Source: Corallococcus sp. NCRR
GTDB lineage: Bacteria > Myxococcota > Myxococcia > Myxococcales > Myxococcaceae
Reading direction: 5' to 3'
DNA: 64,000 nucleotides
NCBI RefSeq assembly: GCF_026965535.1
Contig: NZ_CP114039.1
Location: forward strand, 62,001-126,000
A program made the position numbers and the translations under genes. The first letter of the stretch is position 1; the number at the start of each line of letters is the position of its first letter. Below, one piece after another: positions 27,526-37,156 of the stretch. The notes beneath the pieces are model-generated. The model searched no databases, was not told the DNA's origin, and saw only the letters and a program-made list of their open reading frames with translations.

Positions 27526-28755
27526 ATGAACGCCGTCGACGGCACCAACTACTACTTCCGCAAGGCCGCGCGGGTCATGGACGTGGGCACGCCCATCGAG
27601 ACGCTCCTGGCCACGCCCCTGCGCGAGGTGAAGGTGCAGGTGTCCATCGAGATGGACTCCGGTGAGATCCGCACGTTCCTGGGCTACCGCATCCAGCACG
27701 ACAACAGCCGAGGCCCCATGAAGGGCGGCCTGCGCTACCACCCCGCCCTGGACCAGGACGAGTGCGTGTCGCTCGCGTCGCTGATGACGTGGAAGACCGC
27801 CGTGGTGAACGTGCCCTACGGCGGCGCCAAGGGCGGCGTGGCGTGCGACCCCGCGCAGATGAGCCTCAAGGAAGTGGAGCGGCTCACGCGCAAGTTCGTG
27901 GATCAGATCCAGGACGTCATCGGGCCCACGCGGGACATCCCCGCGCCGGACGTCAACACCAACCCCCAGGTGATGGCCTGGGTGATGGACCAGTACTCGC
28001 GCTACCACGGGCACTCCCCGGCGGTGGTGACGGGCAAGCCCCTGGAGCTGTACGGCTCCAAGGGCCGCGAGGCCGCCACCGGGCGCGGGCTCTTGTACGT
28101 GTGCCGTGAAATCCTGCGCGACCTGGGCATGCCGGTGAAGGGCACGCGCTTCGCCATCCAGGGCTTCGGCAACGTGGGCAGCCACATCGCGCAGCTCATC
28201 TGGGGCGACGGCGGCGTGGTGGTGGCCGCGTCCGATGTGCTGGGCGGCATGTACAACCCCATGGGCCTGGACGTGCCGTCCCTCTTCGAGCACGTGAAGC
28301 GCACCGGCACCGTGACGGGCTTCAGCGGCGGCACGCCGTGCAGGAACGAGGACGTGCTCGCGGCGGACTGTGAAGTGCTCATCCCCGCGGCCCTGGGCCA
28401 CGTGCTCACCCGCGACAACGCCAACAGCGTGCGCGCGCGCCTGGTGGTGGAGGGCGCCAACGGCCCCACCCAGCCGGAGGCGGACGACATCCTGGAGAAG
28501 CGCGGCATCTTCGTGGTGCCGGACATCCTGGCCAGCGCGGGCGGCGTGACGGTGAGCTACCTGGAGTGGGTGCAGAACCTCCAGCACGTCTCCTGGGAAG
28601 AGGACCGCGTCAACGCGGAGCTGGAGAAGACGATGAAGGAGGCCTACGACCGGGTGGCGCAGATTGCACGGTCCCGTAAGGTTTCCATGCGGACGGCCGC
28701 TTACATCCTGGCCATTGGCCGGGTGGGCAAGGCCACGGTGCTGCGCGGCATCTGA
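27526..28755 (+). CDS. Glu/Leu/Phe/Val dehydrogenase (glutamate dehydrogenase)
   Basis: A 409-residue NAD(P)-dependent amino-acid dehydrogenase that interconverts glutamate and 2-oxoglutarate plus ammonia. Substrate and catalytic lysines are in GPMKGGLRYHP (K66), MTWKTA (K90) and PYGGAKGG (K102). The catalytic aspartate is in IPAPDVNTN (D142). A Rossmann motif (IQGFGNVGSH) follows. The length matches hexameric GDH of the Gram-positive/archaeal type. The ATG has AGGAG 11 bp upstream; an in-frame GTG at 27514 overlaps that site and is less likely. Confidence 0.93.
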   Translation: MNAVDGTNYYFRKAARVMDVGTPIETLLATPLREVKVQVSIEMDSGEIRTFLGYRIQHDNSRGPMKGGLRYHPALDQDECVSLASLMTWKTAVVNVPYGGAKGGVACDPAQMSLKEVERLTRKFVDQIQDVIGPTRDIPAPDVNTNPQVMAWVMDQYSRYHGHSPAVVTGKPLELYGSKGREAATGRGLLYVCREILRDLGMPVKGTRFAIQGFGNVGSHIAQLIWGDGGVVVAASDVLGGMYNPMGLDVPSLFEHVKRTGTVTGFSGGTPCRNEDVLAADCEVLIPAALGHVLTRDNANSVRARLVVEGANGPTQPEADDILEKRGIFVVPDILASAGGVTVSYLEWVQNLQHVSWEEDRVNAELEKTMKEAYDRVAQIARSRKVSMRTAAYILAIGRVGKATVLRGI

Positions 28756-28839
28756 CGCACCCCGCCGCGCACGCGGGCAGGCAGGCGTGGGGCTCCGGGC
28801 CGCTTCCGTGCGGGCCGCGCTTCCGCTACACGGCCGCCC

Positions 28840-30060
28840 ATGATGGTCACCTTGCAGGACATCCAGGCGGCGCGCGAACGGATCCGCACCGCGCTGCGCC
28901 CCACGCCGTGCCCCGCGTCGGACTACTTCACGGAGAAGACCGACTGCGCGGTGGTGTACTTCAAGCTGGAGAACCTCCAGCGCACCGGCGCCTTCAAGGA
29001 GCGCGGCGCGCTCAACAAGCTGCTGACGCTGACGGAAGAGGAGAAGCGCCGCGGCGTCATCGCGGCCTCCGCCGGCAACCACGCGCAGGGCGTGGCGTAC
29101 CACGCGCGCCGGCTGGGCATCCGCGCCACCATCGTGATGCCGGAGCGCACGCCGCTGATCAAGGTGACTCGCACGCGGGATGACTACGGCGCGCGCGTGG
29201 TGCTCAAGGGCGCCAACTACGACGAGGCCTACGCGGAGGCCCTGCGCATCCAGGCCGCGGAGAACCTGGTCTTCGTGCACCCCTTCAACGACCCGCACGT
29301 CATCGCGGGCCAGGGCACCATCGCGCTGGAGCTGTTGGAGCAGTGCCCGGACCTGGAGCTGGTGGTGGTGCCGGTGGGCGGCGGCGGGCTCATCTCCGGC
29401 ATCGCCGTGGCGCTGAAGGCAACGAACCCGCGCATCCAGGTGGTGGGCGTGCAGGCCTCCACCATCGCCAGCATGAAGGCGTCGCTGGATGCGGGGAAGC
29501 GCACGGAGCTCACCAACGCGGGCACCACCATCGCGGACGGCATCGCGGTGAAGGTGCCGGGGGAGCTCACCTTCGAGCACGTGCGCAAGTACGTGGACGC
29601 GATGGTGACGGTGGACGAGGAGGAGATCGCCGCCGCCATCCTGATGATGCTGGAGCAGGAGAAGTCGGTGGCGGAGGGCGCGGGCGCGGCGGGGCTGGCG
29701 GCGCTCGTCAACGGCCGGATTCCCCAGGCGAAGGGCAAGCGCATCGCCATCATCGTGGGCGGCGGCAACATCGACATGAACGTCATCAGCCGCATCATCG
29801 AGCGGGGCCTCGTGAAGGCGGGCCGCCTGGTGCAGTTGGAGGTGCGGCTGCCGGACCGGCCCGGCATGCTCGCGCGGCTCACCACGCAGATCGCGGAGAT
29901 GCGCGCCAACGTGGTGGACCTGCACCACGACCGCGCCTTCTCCAAGGCGGGCCTGGGCGAGGCCACGGTGGAGGTGATGCTGGAGACCACCGGGCACGCG
30001 CACATCCAGGAGCTGATGTCCGCGCTGGAGTCCCAGGGCTGGCAGGTCGCCCGGACGTAG
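28840..30060 (+). CDS. ilvA: Threonine ammonia-lyase (threonine dehydratase) with ACT domain
   Basis: A 406-residue PLP enzyme that turns threonine into 2-oxobutanoate and ammonia. The PLP lysine is K53 (RTGAFKERGA). The phosphate-binding loop is SAGNHAQG, and GGGGLISG binds the cofactor further on. A single ACT-type domain (about 328-406, RLPDRPGMLARLTTQ) is typical of the shorter enzymes that sense isoleucine, valine or AMP. It follows the glutamate dehydrogenase gene by 84 bp on the same strand, so amino-acid breakdown may be the common theme. Whether it is biosynthetic or catabolic is not settled. Confidence 0.92.
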   Translation: MMVTLQDIQAARERIRTALRPTPCPASDYFTEKTDCAVVYFKLENLQRTGAFKERGALNKLLTLTEEEKRRGVIAASAGNHAQGVAYHARRLGIRATIVMPERTPLIKVTRTRDDYGARVVLKGANYDEAYAEALRIQAAENLVFVHPFNDPHVIAGQGTIALELLEQCPDLELVVVPVGGGGLISGIAVALKATNPRIQVVGVQASTIASMKASLDAGKRTELTNAGTTIADGIAVKVPGELTFEHVRKYVDAMVTVDEEEIAAAILMMLEQEKSVAEGAGAAGLAALVNGRIPQAKGKRIAIIVGGGNIDMNVISRIIERGLVKAGRLVQLEVRLPDRPGMLARLTTQIAEMRANVVDLHHDRAFSKAGLGEATVEVMLETTGHAHIQELMSALESQGWQVART

Positions 30061-30112
30061 GGCGGGGAGGCTTGCGCGGGCGCTCGGGGCTTCGGCGATA
30101 CTCCGGAAACCC

Positions 30113-31483
30113 ATGAACACGCCCCTCATCGCCCTGCTGCTCCTCGCCGCCGCTCCTCCCGCGCAGAAGGCGAAGGAGCTGGCCGCCCACAAGGAGTGGG
30201 AGGAGCTGTACCTCGCGTTCGCCGCCGCGGATCCGGGCTCGTACCCGGAGGCGCAGCGGCCGTCCGTGGCGGCCCCGCTGCTCAAGGGCTGCGAGGCGCT
30301 GCTCGCGGAGGACGCGGTGATGGCGTACTCGCTGGGCGAGCGCGCCGTGGCGTTCCAGGAGACGGCGGGCGGCCTGCGCTGCCTGGCGAAGTCCGCGCTG
30401 AAGACGGATCAGCGGGCCGCCGCGGAGGAGGCGCTGAAGAAGGGCCTGGCCACCTTCCCCAAGGACGGCGCGTTCGCGCTGGAGCTGGGCAGGTTGCAGT
30501 TGCAGGACAAGGACTCGGCGGGGGCGCTGGCCACGCTGCAGCAGGTGCCCGCGAAGTCAAAGGAGGCCGCGGAGGCGAAGAAGCTGATGCAGCAGGCGCG
30601 CGCGCAGGTGTCCGAGGAAGGGGCCGCGCGGCGCGAGGCGGAGCGCCTGGAGCAACGGATGAACGGCGAGCCGGGCCCTGGGGACACGCGCCAGGCGAAG
30701 GGCTCGGGGGGCGGGAACGTCCAGAGCGCGAGCCTGAGCTACGAGTCCGGCGTGGGCAAGGACGGCATGCGCGTGCGCCAGAACAGCCGCTTCGCCATCC
30801 GCTACTTCAACAGCGACCGGGACTTCGGCCAGCGCGCGGAGTACGAGGGCAAGGTCGTGTCCGCGCTCGACGAGGCCTATGACTTCACCCAGCGGACCCT
30901 GGGGAAGGCCCGCGAGCGGCAGCTGAACGTGGTGCTCTACACGCGCGACGAGTTCGCCACGCACATGGGCGCCCGGTACGCGAACGCGGTGGCCGGCCTG
31001 TACTCCGAGGACGCCATCCGCATGAACGACGCGGCGGAGCTGACGCAGGCGACGAAGGCCACGCTCGTCCATGAGTACGTGCACGCGGCGCTGGACGAAA
31101 TCTCCCCGCGCGGCGGCGGCGCCCTGCCCCGCTGGTTCAACGAGGGCCTGGCCGAGTACATCGAATGGCGCTACCTGGGGCTGGATGGCCCCCCGCGCTA
31201 CCTGCGCGACGTGATGAAGGTCCAGGCGAAGCAGGGGCGGCTGCCCAAGCTGTCGGACATGGACCAGCAGGCGCCCATCTCCATGTCCCAGCCGGAAGTC
31301 GCCTACGGAACATCCGCCATGGCGGTGCGGGAGCTGGTGCGGCTGGGGGGCCAGGAGAAGCTCCTGGACTTCATCCAGAAGGCGGGTCAGGCCGACTCCT
31401 TCCAGGAGGCCCTGAAGGCCACCTATGAGAAGGACTTCGCCGGCCTGGACCAGGCGGTGCGTGCCGCCCTCTCGGGGAGGTAG
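30113..31483 (+). CDS. Exported TPR protein with gluzincin metallopeptidase domain
   Basis: A 456-residue protein with a short signal peptide (MNTPLIALLLLAAAPPAQ). Helical TPR-like repeats (about 20-165) lead through a Gly/Ser linker to a peptidase-MA-like domain. The zinc site is HEYVH (LVHEYVHAALDE) with the third ligand in WFNEGLAEYIEW. No family substrate is known. It probably acts on proteins or peptidoglycan-linked material in the periplasm. It starts 52 bp after the threonine dehydratase gene. Confidence 0.82.
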   Translation: MNTPLIALLLLAAAPPAQKAKELAAHKEWEELYLAFAAADPGSYPEAQRPSVAAPLLKGCEALLAEDAVMAYSLGERAVAFQETAGGLRCLAKSALKTDQRAAAEEALKKGLATFPKDGAFALELGRLQLQDKDSAGALATLQQVPAKSKEAAEAKKLMQQARAQVSEEGAARREAERLEQRMNGEPGPGDTRQAKGSGGGNVQSASLSYESGVGKDGMRVRQNSRFAIRYFNSDRDFGQRAEYEGKVVSALDEAYDFTQRTLGKARERQLNVVLYTRDEFATHMGARYANAVAGLYSEDAIRMNDAAELTQATKATLVHEYVHAALDEISPRGGGALPRWFNEGLAEYIEWRYLGLDGPPRYLRDVMKVQAKQGRLPKLSDMDQQAPISMSQPEVAYGTSAMAVRELVRLGGQEKLLDFIQKAGQADSFQEALKATYEKDFAGLDQAVRAALSGR

Positions 31484-31508
31484 CGGCCGGTCGGGCGTGG
31501 CGGATTGG

Positions 31509-31537
31509 TTTACCCCCTGGCGGGAGTCCCCTACACT
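31509..31537 (+). promoter_or_regulatory. Candidate housekeeping promoter
   Basis: TTTACC and TACACT separated by exactly 17 bp, each matching four of six consensus bases. The start would be near 31544, with a leader of about 57 nt and an AAGGTG ribosome site before the ATG at 31601. Confidence 0.4.
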
Positions 31538-31600
31538 CGCGGGCCTCCAAGATTTTCGCTGCGGCGGTCCCCCCAAGACGCTGGCGCAGCAAGGTGACGG

Positions 31601-34600
31601 ATGTCCGATACGCGCGCCGCGATGAGAGAGTTCCGCTTCCTGGATGAGAAGCGGAAGCTGGGAAGCCTGTCCGCTGTCGAGGAGGCTCGCTGGGTCGAGT
31701 TGCGCGGCCTTTTGGGCATCCAGGACGCGGCGGACACCGCGGCGGCGGCCCAGGCGTGGGCCCAGCCCGAGCAGCAGCCCCAGGGGTACTACGGCGAGGA
31801 TGGCCAGTGGTACGCCTACCCCGCTGGCTACGACCCGAACGCCCAGGGGTACTACGGCGAGGATGGCCAGTGGTACGCCTACCCCGCCGGCTACGACCCG
31901 AACGCCCAAGGCTACTACGGCGAGGATGGCCAGTGGTACGCCTACCCCGCCGGCTACGACCCGAACGCGGCGGCCTATGATTCGAACGCTGCGGCGGCCT
32001 GGGCGCAGCAGGGATACGACCCGAACGCGGCGGCCTATGATCCGAACGCGGCGGGTTACGCGGCCCCGGTGGATCCGCAGGCCTATGCCCCGCAGGCGCC
32101 CTCCGAGCCGGACAGCCTGAGCCTCAGCACGGACGACATCGACATCCCCTCGCTGAGTGAACCCGCGCCGTGGATGCCGCAGGCGCCCGTGGCGACCTCG
32201 CCCGCCGCCGCGGCGGAGCCGTGGGGCACGAGCGCCGAGGAGGACTTCTCCGGGCTGTCGGTGGAGACGCCGCCCCCGGTGGAGGCCGCCGCGCCGGAGC
32301 CTTCGCTGGAGGATTCGTTCGCGGACCTGTCGACGGAGGTCGAGTCGGAGGCCCAGGCCCCGGCGGAGTCCGGTCTGGATCCGATGGCGGAGGCGCTGGC
32401 CTCCGCGGAGCACGCGGTCGGAGAGGCGGAGCTGCTGGAGGCCGAGCCCGTCCCCGAGGCGGTGATGGCCGAGGACCTGTCGCCCGTGGACGCGGCGTGG
32501 GACGCGGCGCCGCTCGCGGTGGAGTCCGAGGAGTCGCGGGCCAGCGCGCTCGATACGGCGCCGCTCGCGGTGGAGCCGACAACGCCGGCTGAAGGCACGG
32601 CTTCGGATTGGGACTGGAGCGACGTCGCGACGGCGGAGCCCGCCGCGCCGGTGGAAGCCGTGCAGGAGGCGCAGGCGGTCGCCACGGAGACGGCGGAAGC
32701 GTGGGGGACGGATGCGGCCCCTGTCGCTGGAGCGCCGGAGCAAGGTGGAGAGATCGCGCTGGACGCGGGTGACATCGCGGAGGCGTGGACCGACGGCGCC
32801 GCTGCCACGGAAGTGCCCGCGGAGGAGATCGCCCTGGACGCGGGCGACGTCGCCACGGAGTGGCAGCCGGAGACGGCCAGCGCGGGGACCTGGCAGTCCG
32901 GCGCGGAAGCCACGGCGACCGGCACCGAGGTCGAGGCTGCGTGGCAGGCGACCGCGGAGGCAGAGGAGATTCCGCTCAGCACGAGCGATGTCGCCACGGA
33001 TTGGCAGGCGGCGGGCGAGGCTCCGGCGGCGGATGCGATTGCGCTCGGCACGAACGACGTCGCCACGGACTGGCAGTCGGAGGGTGAGGCTCCGGCGGCG
33101 GATGCGATTGCGCTCGGCACGAACGATGTCGCCACGGACTGGCAGGCGGAGGGTGAGGCTCCGGCGGCCGATGCGACTGCCCTGAGCACGAGCGACGTCG
33201 CCACGGACTGGCAGGCCGATTCGAGTGCATCCCCGGAAGGCGCGGGGGAGATCGCCCTCGGCGCCGAGGATGTCGCCACGGATTGGCAGGCCGGCGCGAC
33301 GGAGGCTCCTGCCGAGGAACACCCACTCAGCACGAGCGATGTCGCGACGGACTGGCAGGCCGACACCACGGCGCCAGTGCAGACCTCCGCCGAGGAGATC
33401 ACGCTCGGCACGGATGATGTCGCGACGGAAGCTCCCGCCGAGGAGATCGCGCTCGACGCGAGCGATGTCTCGACGGACTGGCAGTCCGGCGAAGCTCCCG
33501 CCGAGGAGATCGCACTCGACGCAAACGATGTCGCCCACGAAGGCGCCGCGGCTGGCTCCGACAGCGGCGCGGTCGCGGCCGGTGTGGAGGCGCAGACCTT
33601 CGACGTCGCCGACCTGGGAGCCGAAGAGGAGCAGCAGCTCACTCCGCCGCCCTCCCCGTTCGCGAATGAGTCGGGCATTCCGTCGCTGCGGATCCGCAGC
33701 ATCCCGGTCGGCCCGGACATCGAAGCCGACACGCTGGAGCTCGGCTCGGACGATGTCGAGCCCTCGGCTGAAGTGGCCCCGGCATCGGAGCAGTGGAGCG
33801 AGCTGAGCGGCAGTGCCGACGACGCCGTGCCGCTGGCCACCGCCGCCGAGTCGCTCGCCGAAGCGCAGTCCACCGAGCCTTCGGCGTGGACCTCCTCGGA
33901 TCAGGATGTGCAGTCCTGGTCCGCCGAGGGCGAGCCCTCGGACGCCACCTCCACCGTGGGCTTGCAGGACACGTCCGCCGCCATCGAGCTGCAGCCCGAG
34001 TGGGCCGCCGATGCCATGGAGCCCGCCGCCCCCATCGAGCTCCAGCCCGAGTGGGCCGCCACCGCGGACACGGCGGAGGCCACCGCTTCGACGCCGACCG
34101 GGTCCGGCACCGAGTCGTCCGAGCAGCCCGCCGCGAACGCCGCGCCCGCGTGGGATGCCCCGGCCACCGAATCCGCCTGGGTCGCCTCCACGACGACGGC
34201 CGCCGCCCCGTCCGAAGAGGCTCCGCTGATCGAGGCCCGGGCCGAATGGACCACGCCGGAGGCCAACGCCGCGCAGCCGGCGCAGGCGTCCGACTGGAAC
34301 GCCACGGAAGAAGCCGCCCCCATCGAGGCCCAGCCCGAATGGGCCACGGAAGAAGCCGCCCCCGTCGCCGCGCAGCCGGAGTGGGCCGCCGCTGAAGAGG
34401 CGCCCATCGAAGCGCAGCCGGAGTGGGCCACGGAAGAAGCCGCGCCCATCGAAGCGCAGCCCGAATGGGCGACCACCGCCGAAGGCACCGCGACCGTTCC
34501 CACGCAGCCCCAGTGGGGAACCGCGGAGGCCGCGCCCACCGAAGCGCAGCCCGAGTGGGCCGCCGAGGAATCAGCCCCCATTGAGGCCCAGTCCGAATGG

Positions 34601-37063
34601 GCCGCGGCTGAAGAAGCGCCCATCGAAGCGCAGCCCGAGTGGGCCGCGACTGAAGAGACTGCGCCCGTCGTCGCCGCGCAGCCCGAGTGGACCACCGAAG
34701 AGGCCGCTCCGGTCGCCGCGCAGCCCGAGTGGTCGACGGGCGAAGCTGCGCCCATCGAAACGCAGCCCGAGTGGGCCACCGAGGAAGCCGCGCCTGATTC
34801 AGCGCAGTCCGAGTGGGCGACCACGGAAGCTGCCGCGCCCACTGCTCCGCAGCCCGAGTGGGCCACCGAGGAAGCCGCGCCCATCGAAGCGCAGCCCGAA
34901 TGGTCCACCGAGGAAGGCACGCCCGTCGCCGCGCAGCCGGAATGGTCCACGGAAGAAGCTGCCGCGCCCGTCGCCGCACAGCCTGAATGGTCCACGGAAG
35001 AAGCTGTCGCGCCTGTCGCCGCACAGCCTGAGTGGGCCGCCGAAGAGGCGCCCATCGAAGCGCAGCCCGAGTGGGCCACGGAAGAAGCCGCGCCCATCGA
35101 AGCACAGCAGGAATGGGCCTCTACAGAAGCCGCCACGCCCGTCGCCGCACAGCCGGAATGGGCCACGGAAGAAGCCGCGCCCATCGAAGCCCAGCCCGAG
35201 TGGGCCACCGAGGAAGCCGCCCCCGTCGCCACACAGCCCGAGTGGGCCGCCGAGGAAGCCGCGCCTGTTGCTGCGCAGCCGGAGTGGGCAACCACGGAAG
35301 AGGCCGCGCCTGTCTCCGCGCAACCTGAATGGGCCGCCGCTGAAGAAGCCCCCATTGAGGCTCAGCCGGAGTGGGCCACCGAGGAAGCTGCCCCCGTCGC
35401 CGCACAGCCGGAGTGGGCCGCTGCTGAAGAAGCCCCCATTGAGGCTCAGCCGGAATGGGCCACGACGGAAGCCGCTACGCCCGTCGCCGCGCAGCCGGAG
35501 TGGGCCGCTGCTGAAGAGGCGCCCATCGAAGCACAGCCGGAGTGGGCCACCGAGGAAGCTGCCCCCGTCGCCGCACAGCCGGAATGGACCGCTGCTGAAG
35601 AGGCGCCCATCGAAGCACAGCCGGAGTGGGCCACGACGGACGCCTCCGCGCCCGTCGCCGCGCAGCCGGAGTGGGCCGCCGAAGAAGCTCCGATCGAAGC
35701 ACAGCCGGAGTGGGCCACGACGGACGCCTCCGCGCCTGTCGCCGCACAGCCGGAGTGGGCCGCCGAAGAAGCTCCGATCGAGGCACAGCCCGAATGGGCC
35801 ACGGCGGAGGCCTCCGCGCCCGTCGCAGTGCAGCCGGAATGGGCCCCCGAAGAAGCCCCCATCGAAGCGCAGCCAGAATGGGCCACGACGGAAGCCTCCG
35901 CGCCTGTCGCCGCGCAGCCCGAATGGGCCGCCGCGGAGGAGGCGCCCATCGAAGCGCAGCCCGAGTGGGCCTCGACGGAAGCCGTGACCCCGGGCGCGGA
36001 TCAGCCGTGGGCCGCCACGGACGCCGCCGCGCAGTCGGAGTGGGCCTCCACCGAGGACTCCTCCGCAGGCTCCGCGTGGGACCAGCCGTCCACCAGCGCC
36101 CAGCAGCCCTGGGAGGCTCCTGTCGAGGAAGCCGCCCCTGCGTGGGGCGCCCCTGAAGCCCCCGCCGCGCGCTCCTCCTGGGGCGCGCCCCAGGAGGCCC
36201 AGCCCGAGTGGATGGCCGACGCCACGCCAGCCGCGTCCACCTGGCAGGCCTCCCCGGCCCCCGCCGCCGAGTGGAGCGAGCCCGTCGCCGAGGAAGAGGT
36301 CTCCCTCACCGACATCACCGCCCCCACCCCGTCCGCCGGCTGGGAAGAGCCCGCCGTCGACGTGGACGCGGAAATCGACGCCACCCCCGCCCTCGACGTC
36401 GAGGAGGTGGAGTCCGAGCCCGTCGCCGACATCGAGCTCGTCGAGGAGGTCCCCGCCCTGCCCGTCGCGGCCATCCCTCCGCCTCCGCCTCCCACGCCGG
36501 CCCTGTCCCTCTCCGCCGCGCCCTCCCTGCCCGTGGCCCGGCTGACGCCCGCCGCCCCCACGAGCCCGGCAGCCCTCCGGAGCCCGGCGCCCGTGGCCCC
36601 CGCCAGCCCCGTCGTGGCCGCCAACCACCTGCGCCCCACGGACGACGCGTTCTTCGAAGTGCCGGGGGCCGGCTTCGCGTCCGCCGCCAACTCCTTCGTG
36701 GAAGGCGAACACCGCGTCATCATCCACACCGTCGAAGGACAGGTGAAGCGCGGCACCATCCGCGACGCGGACCTCCTGGAGGACACCATCTCCCTGGAGC
36801 AGCAGAGCGGCTTCGCCCCGGAGCGCATCCCCGGCAAGCGCGTGAAGGCCATCTTCTTCATGCTCGCCGCGGGCGCGCGTCAGCCGCAGGCGGAGGGCTC
36901 GAAGATCCGCGTCACCTTCAACGACGGCCGCCAGGTGGCCGGCTTCTCCCAGGACTTCAAGGGCCCCACCCCGGGCTTCTTCGTCGTCCCCGCCGACACC
37001 CGCACCAACACCGCGCGCATCTTCATCTACCGCGCCAGCGTGCAGGCCGTCGCCGAGGGCTAA
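31601..37063 (+). CDS. Giant Glu/Ala/Pro-rich tandem-repeat protein (1820 residues)
   Basis: The protein has a small folded N-terminus (about 1-45, REFRFLDEKRKLGSLSAVEE), then three unrelated repeat zones, a Pro-rich stretch and a folded C-terminal domain (about 1675-1820). That last domain contains EHRVIIHTVEGQVKRGTI, KRVKAIFFMLAAG and KIRVTFNDGRQVAGFSQDFK. Similar N- and C-terminal modules occur, as I recall, in other myxobacterial cytoplasmic proteins (DUF6982/PilZ-type). The middle is almost devoid of Arg and Lys, so the protein is extremely acidic. There is no signal peptide or membrane segment. A scaffold or spacer role in a large assembly is inference. The frame is intact despite the repeats. 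Confidence 0.85.
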   Translation: MSDTRAAMREFRFLDEKRKLGSLSAVEEARWVELRGLLGIQDAADTAAAAQAWAQPEQQPQGYYGEDGQWYAYPAGYDPNAQGYYGEDGQWYAYPAGYDPNAQGYYGEDGQWYAYPAGYDPNAAAYDSNAAAAWAQQGYDPNAAAYDPNAAGYAAPVDPQAYAPQAPSEPDSLSLSTDDIDIPSLSEPAPWMPQAPVATSPAAAAEPWGTSAEEDFSGLSVETPPPVEAAAPEPSLEDSFADLSTEVESEAQAPAESGLDPMAEALASAEHAVGEAELLEAEPVPEAVMAEDLSPVDAAWDAAPLAVESEESRASALDTAPLAVEPTTPAEGTASDWDWSDVATAEPAAPVEAVQEAQAVATETAEAWGTDAAPVAGAPEQGGEIALDAGDIAEAWTDGAAATEVPAEEIALDAGDVATEWQPETASAGTWQSGAEATATGTEVEAAWQATAEAEEIPLSTSDVATDWQAAGEAPAADAIALGTNDVATDWQSEGEAPAADAIALGTNDVATDWQAEGEAPAADATALSTSDVATDWQADSSASPEGAGEIALGAEDVATDWQAGATEAPAEEHPLSTSDVATDWQADTTAPVQTSAEEITLGTDDVATEAPAEEIALDASDVSTDWQSGEAPAEEIALDANDVAHEGAAAGSDSGAVAAGVEAQTFDVADLGAEEEQQLTPPPSPFANESGIPSLRIRSIPVGPDIEADTLELGSDDVEPSAEVAPASEQWSELSGSADDAVPLATAAESLAEAQSTEPSAWTSSDQDVQSWSAEGEPSDATSTVGLQDTSAAIELQPEWAADAMEPAAPIELQPEWAATADTAEATASTPTGSGTESSEQPAANAAPAWDAPATESAWVASTTTAAAPSEEAPLIEARAEWTTPEANAAQPAQASDWNATEEAAPIEAQPEWATEEAAPVAAQPEWAAAEEAPIEAQPEWATEEAAPIEAQPEWATTAEGTATVPTQPQWGTAEAAPTEAQPEWAAEESAPIEAQSEWAAAEEAPIEAQPEWAATEETAPVVAAQPEWTTEEAAPVAAQPEWSTGEAAPIETQPEWATEEAAPDSAQSEWATTEAAAPTAPQPEWATEEAAPIEAQPEWSTEEGTPVAAQPEWSTEEAAAPVAAQPEWSTEEAVAPVAAQPEWAAEEAPIEAQPEWATEEAAPIEAQQEWASTEAATPVAAQPEWATEEAAPIEAQPEWATEEAAPVATQPEWAAEEAAPVAAQPEWATTEEAAPVSAQPEWAAAEEAPIEAQPEWATEEAAPVAAQPEWAAAEEAPIEAQPEWATTEAATPVAAQPEWAAAEEAPIEAQPEWATEEAAPVAAQPEWTAAEEAPIEAQPEWATTDASAPVAAQPEWAAEEAPIEAQPEWATTDASAPVAAQPEWAAEEAPIEAQPEWATAEASAPVAVQPEWAPEEAPIEAQPEWATTEASAPVAAQPEWAAAEEAPIEAQPEWASTEAVTPGADQPWAATDAAAQSEWASTEDSSAGSAWDQPSTSAQQPWEAPVEEAAPAWGAPEAPAARSSWGAPQEAQPEWMADATPAASTWQASPAPAAEWSEPVAEEEVSLTDITAPTPSAGWEEPAVDVDAEIDATPALDVEEVESEPVADIELVEEVPALPVAAIPPPPPPTPALSLSAAPSLPVARLTPAAPTSPAALRSPAPVAPASPVVAANHLRPTDDAFFEVPGAGFASAANSFVEGEHRVIIHTVEGQVKRGTIRDADLLEDTISLEQQSGFAPERIPGKRVKAIFFMLAAGARQPQAEGSKIRVTFNDGRQVAGFSQDFKGPTPGFFVVPADTRTNTARIFIYRASVQAVAEG
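31784..31972 (+). repeat. Three tandem 63-bp (21-residue) repeats
   Basis: Three consecutive, nearly identical 63-bp units encode GYYGEDGQWYAYPAGYDPNA plus one linker residue. A degenerate tail of DPNAAAYDPNA follows. The units are aromatic and resemble Tyr/Gly-rich OCRE-like or phase-separating sequences. Confidence 0.9.
32755..33540 (+). repeat. About 11 degenerate repeats ending DVATDWQ
   Basis: Units of roughly 18-25 codons share the pattern [IHT]xL[GSD][TA]xDVATDWQ (for example IALGTNDVATDWQ and PLSTSDVATDWQ). They are separated by variable Glu/Ala linkers. Related short forms (TLELGSDDVE, TFDVADLGAEEE) continue after the block, so this may be a repeated short linear motif. Confidence 0.85.
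33985..35975 (+). repeat. About 40 tandem repeats of a 13-14-residue QPEW unit
   Basis: I count 36-37 exact QPEW copies plus several variants (QSEW, QQEW, QPQW) in the unit [AT]EEAAP[IV][EA]AQPEWA. Two subtypes, PIEAQPEW and PVAAQPEW, largely alternate, so the higher-order unit is about 27 codons. DNA identity between neighbours is high, which suggests growth by unequal exchange. Confidence 0.9.
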
Positions 37064-37101
37064 ACCATCCCGTAGCCCCCCGGTCCGCCGGGGCACGAAA
37101 A

Positions 37102-37131
37102 AGAGGGGCCCCGGTCACCCGAGGCCCCTCT
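37102..37131. terminator. Bidirectional terminator between giant repeat gene and yceI-like gene
   Basis: A perfect 9-bp stem AGAGGGGCC/GGCCCCTCT with a 12-nt loop. CTTCATTTC follows on the plus strand, and TTTTCG follows on the minus strand. It lies between convergent genes. Confidence 0.8.
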
Positions 37132-37156
37132 CTTCATTTCAAGGCTGGGACGAGGA

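Noticed and set aside
33985..35975. Regular repeats that could be mistaken for a CRISPR array
   Set aside because: They lack unique spacers, keep the reading frame and encode a repeated peptide; no cas genes are present.
32083..37096. Several long open frames (up to 765 codons) antisense to or shifted in the giant repeat gene
   Set aside because: They are by-products of GC-rich periodic sequence. Their proteins are low-complexity Arg/Trp or Ser/Cys strings without ribosome sites, while the plus-strand frame has folded ends and a proper start.
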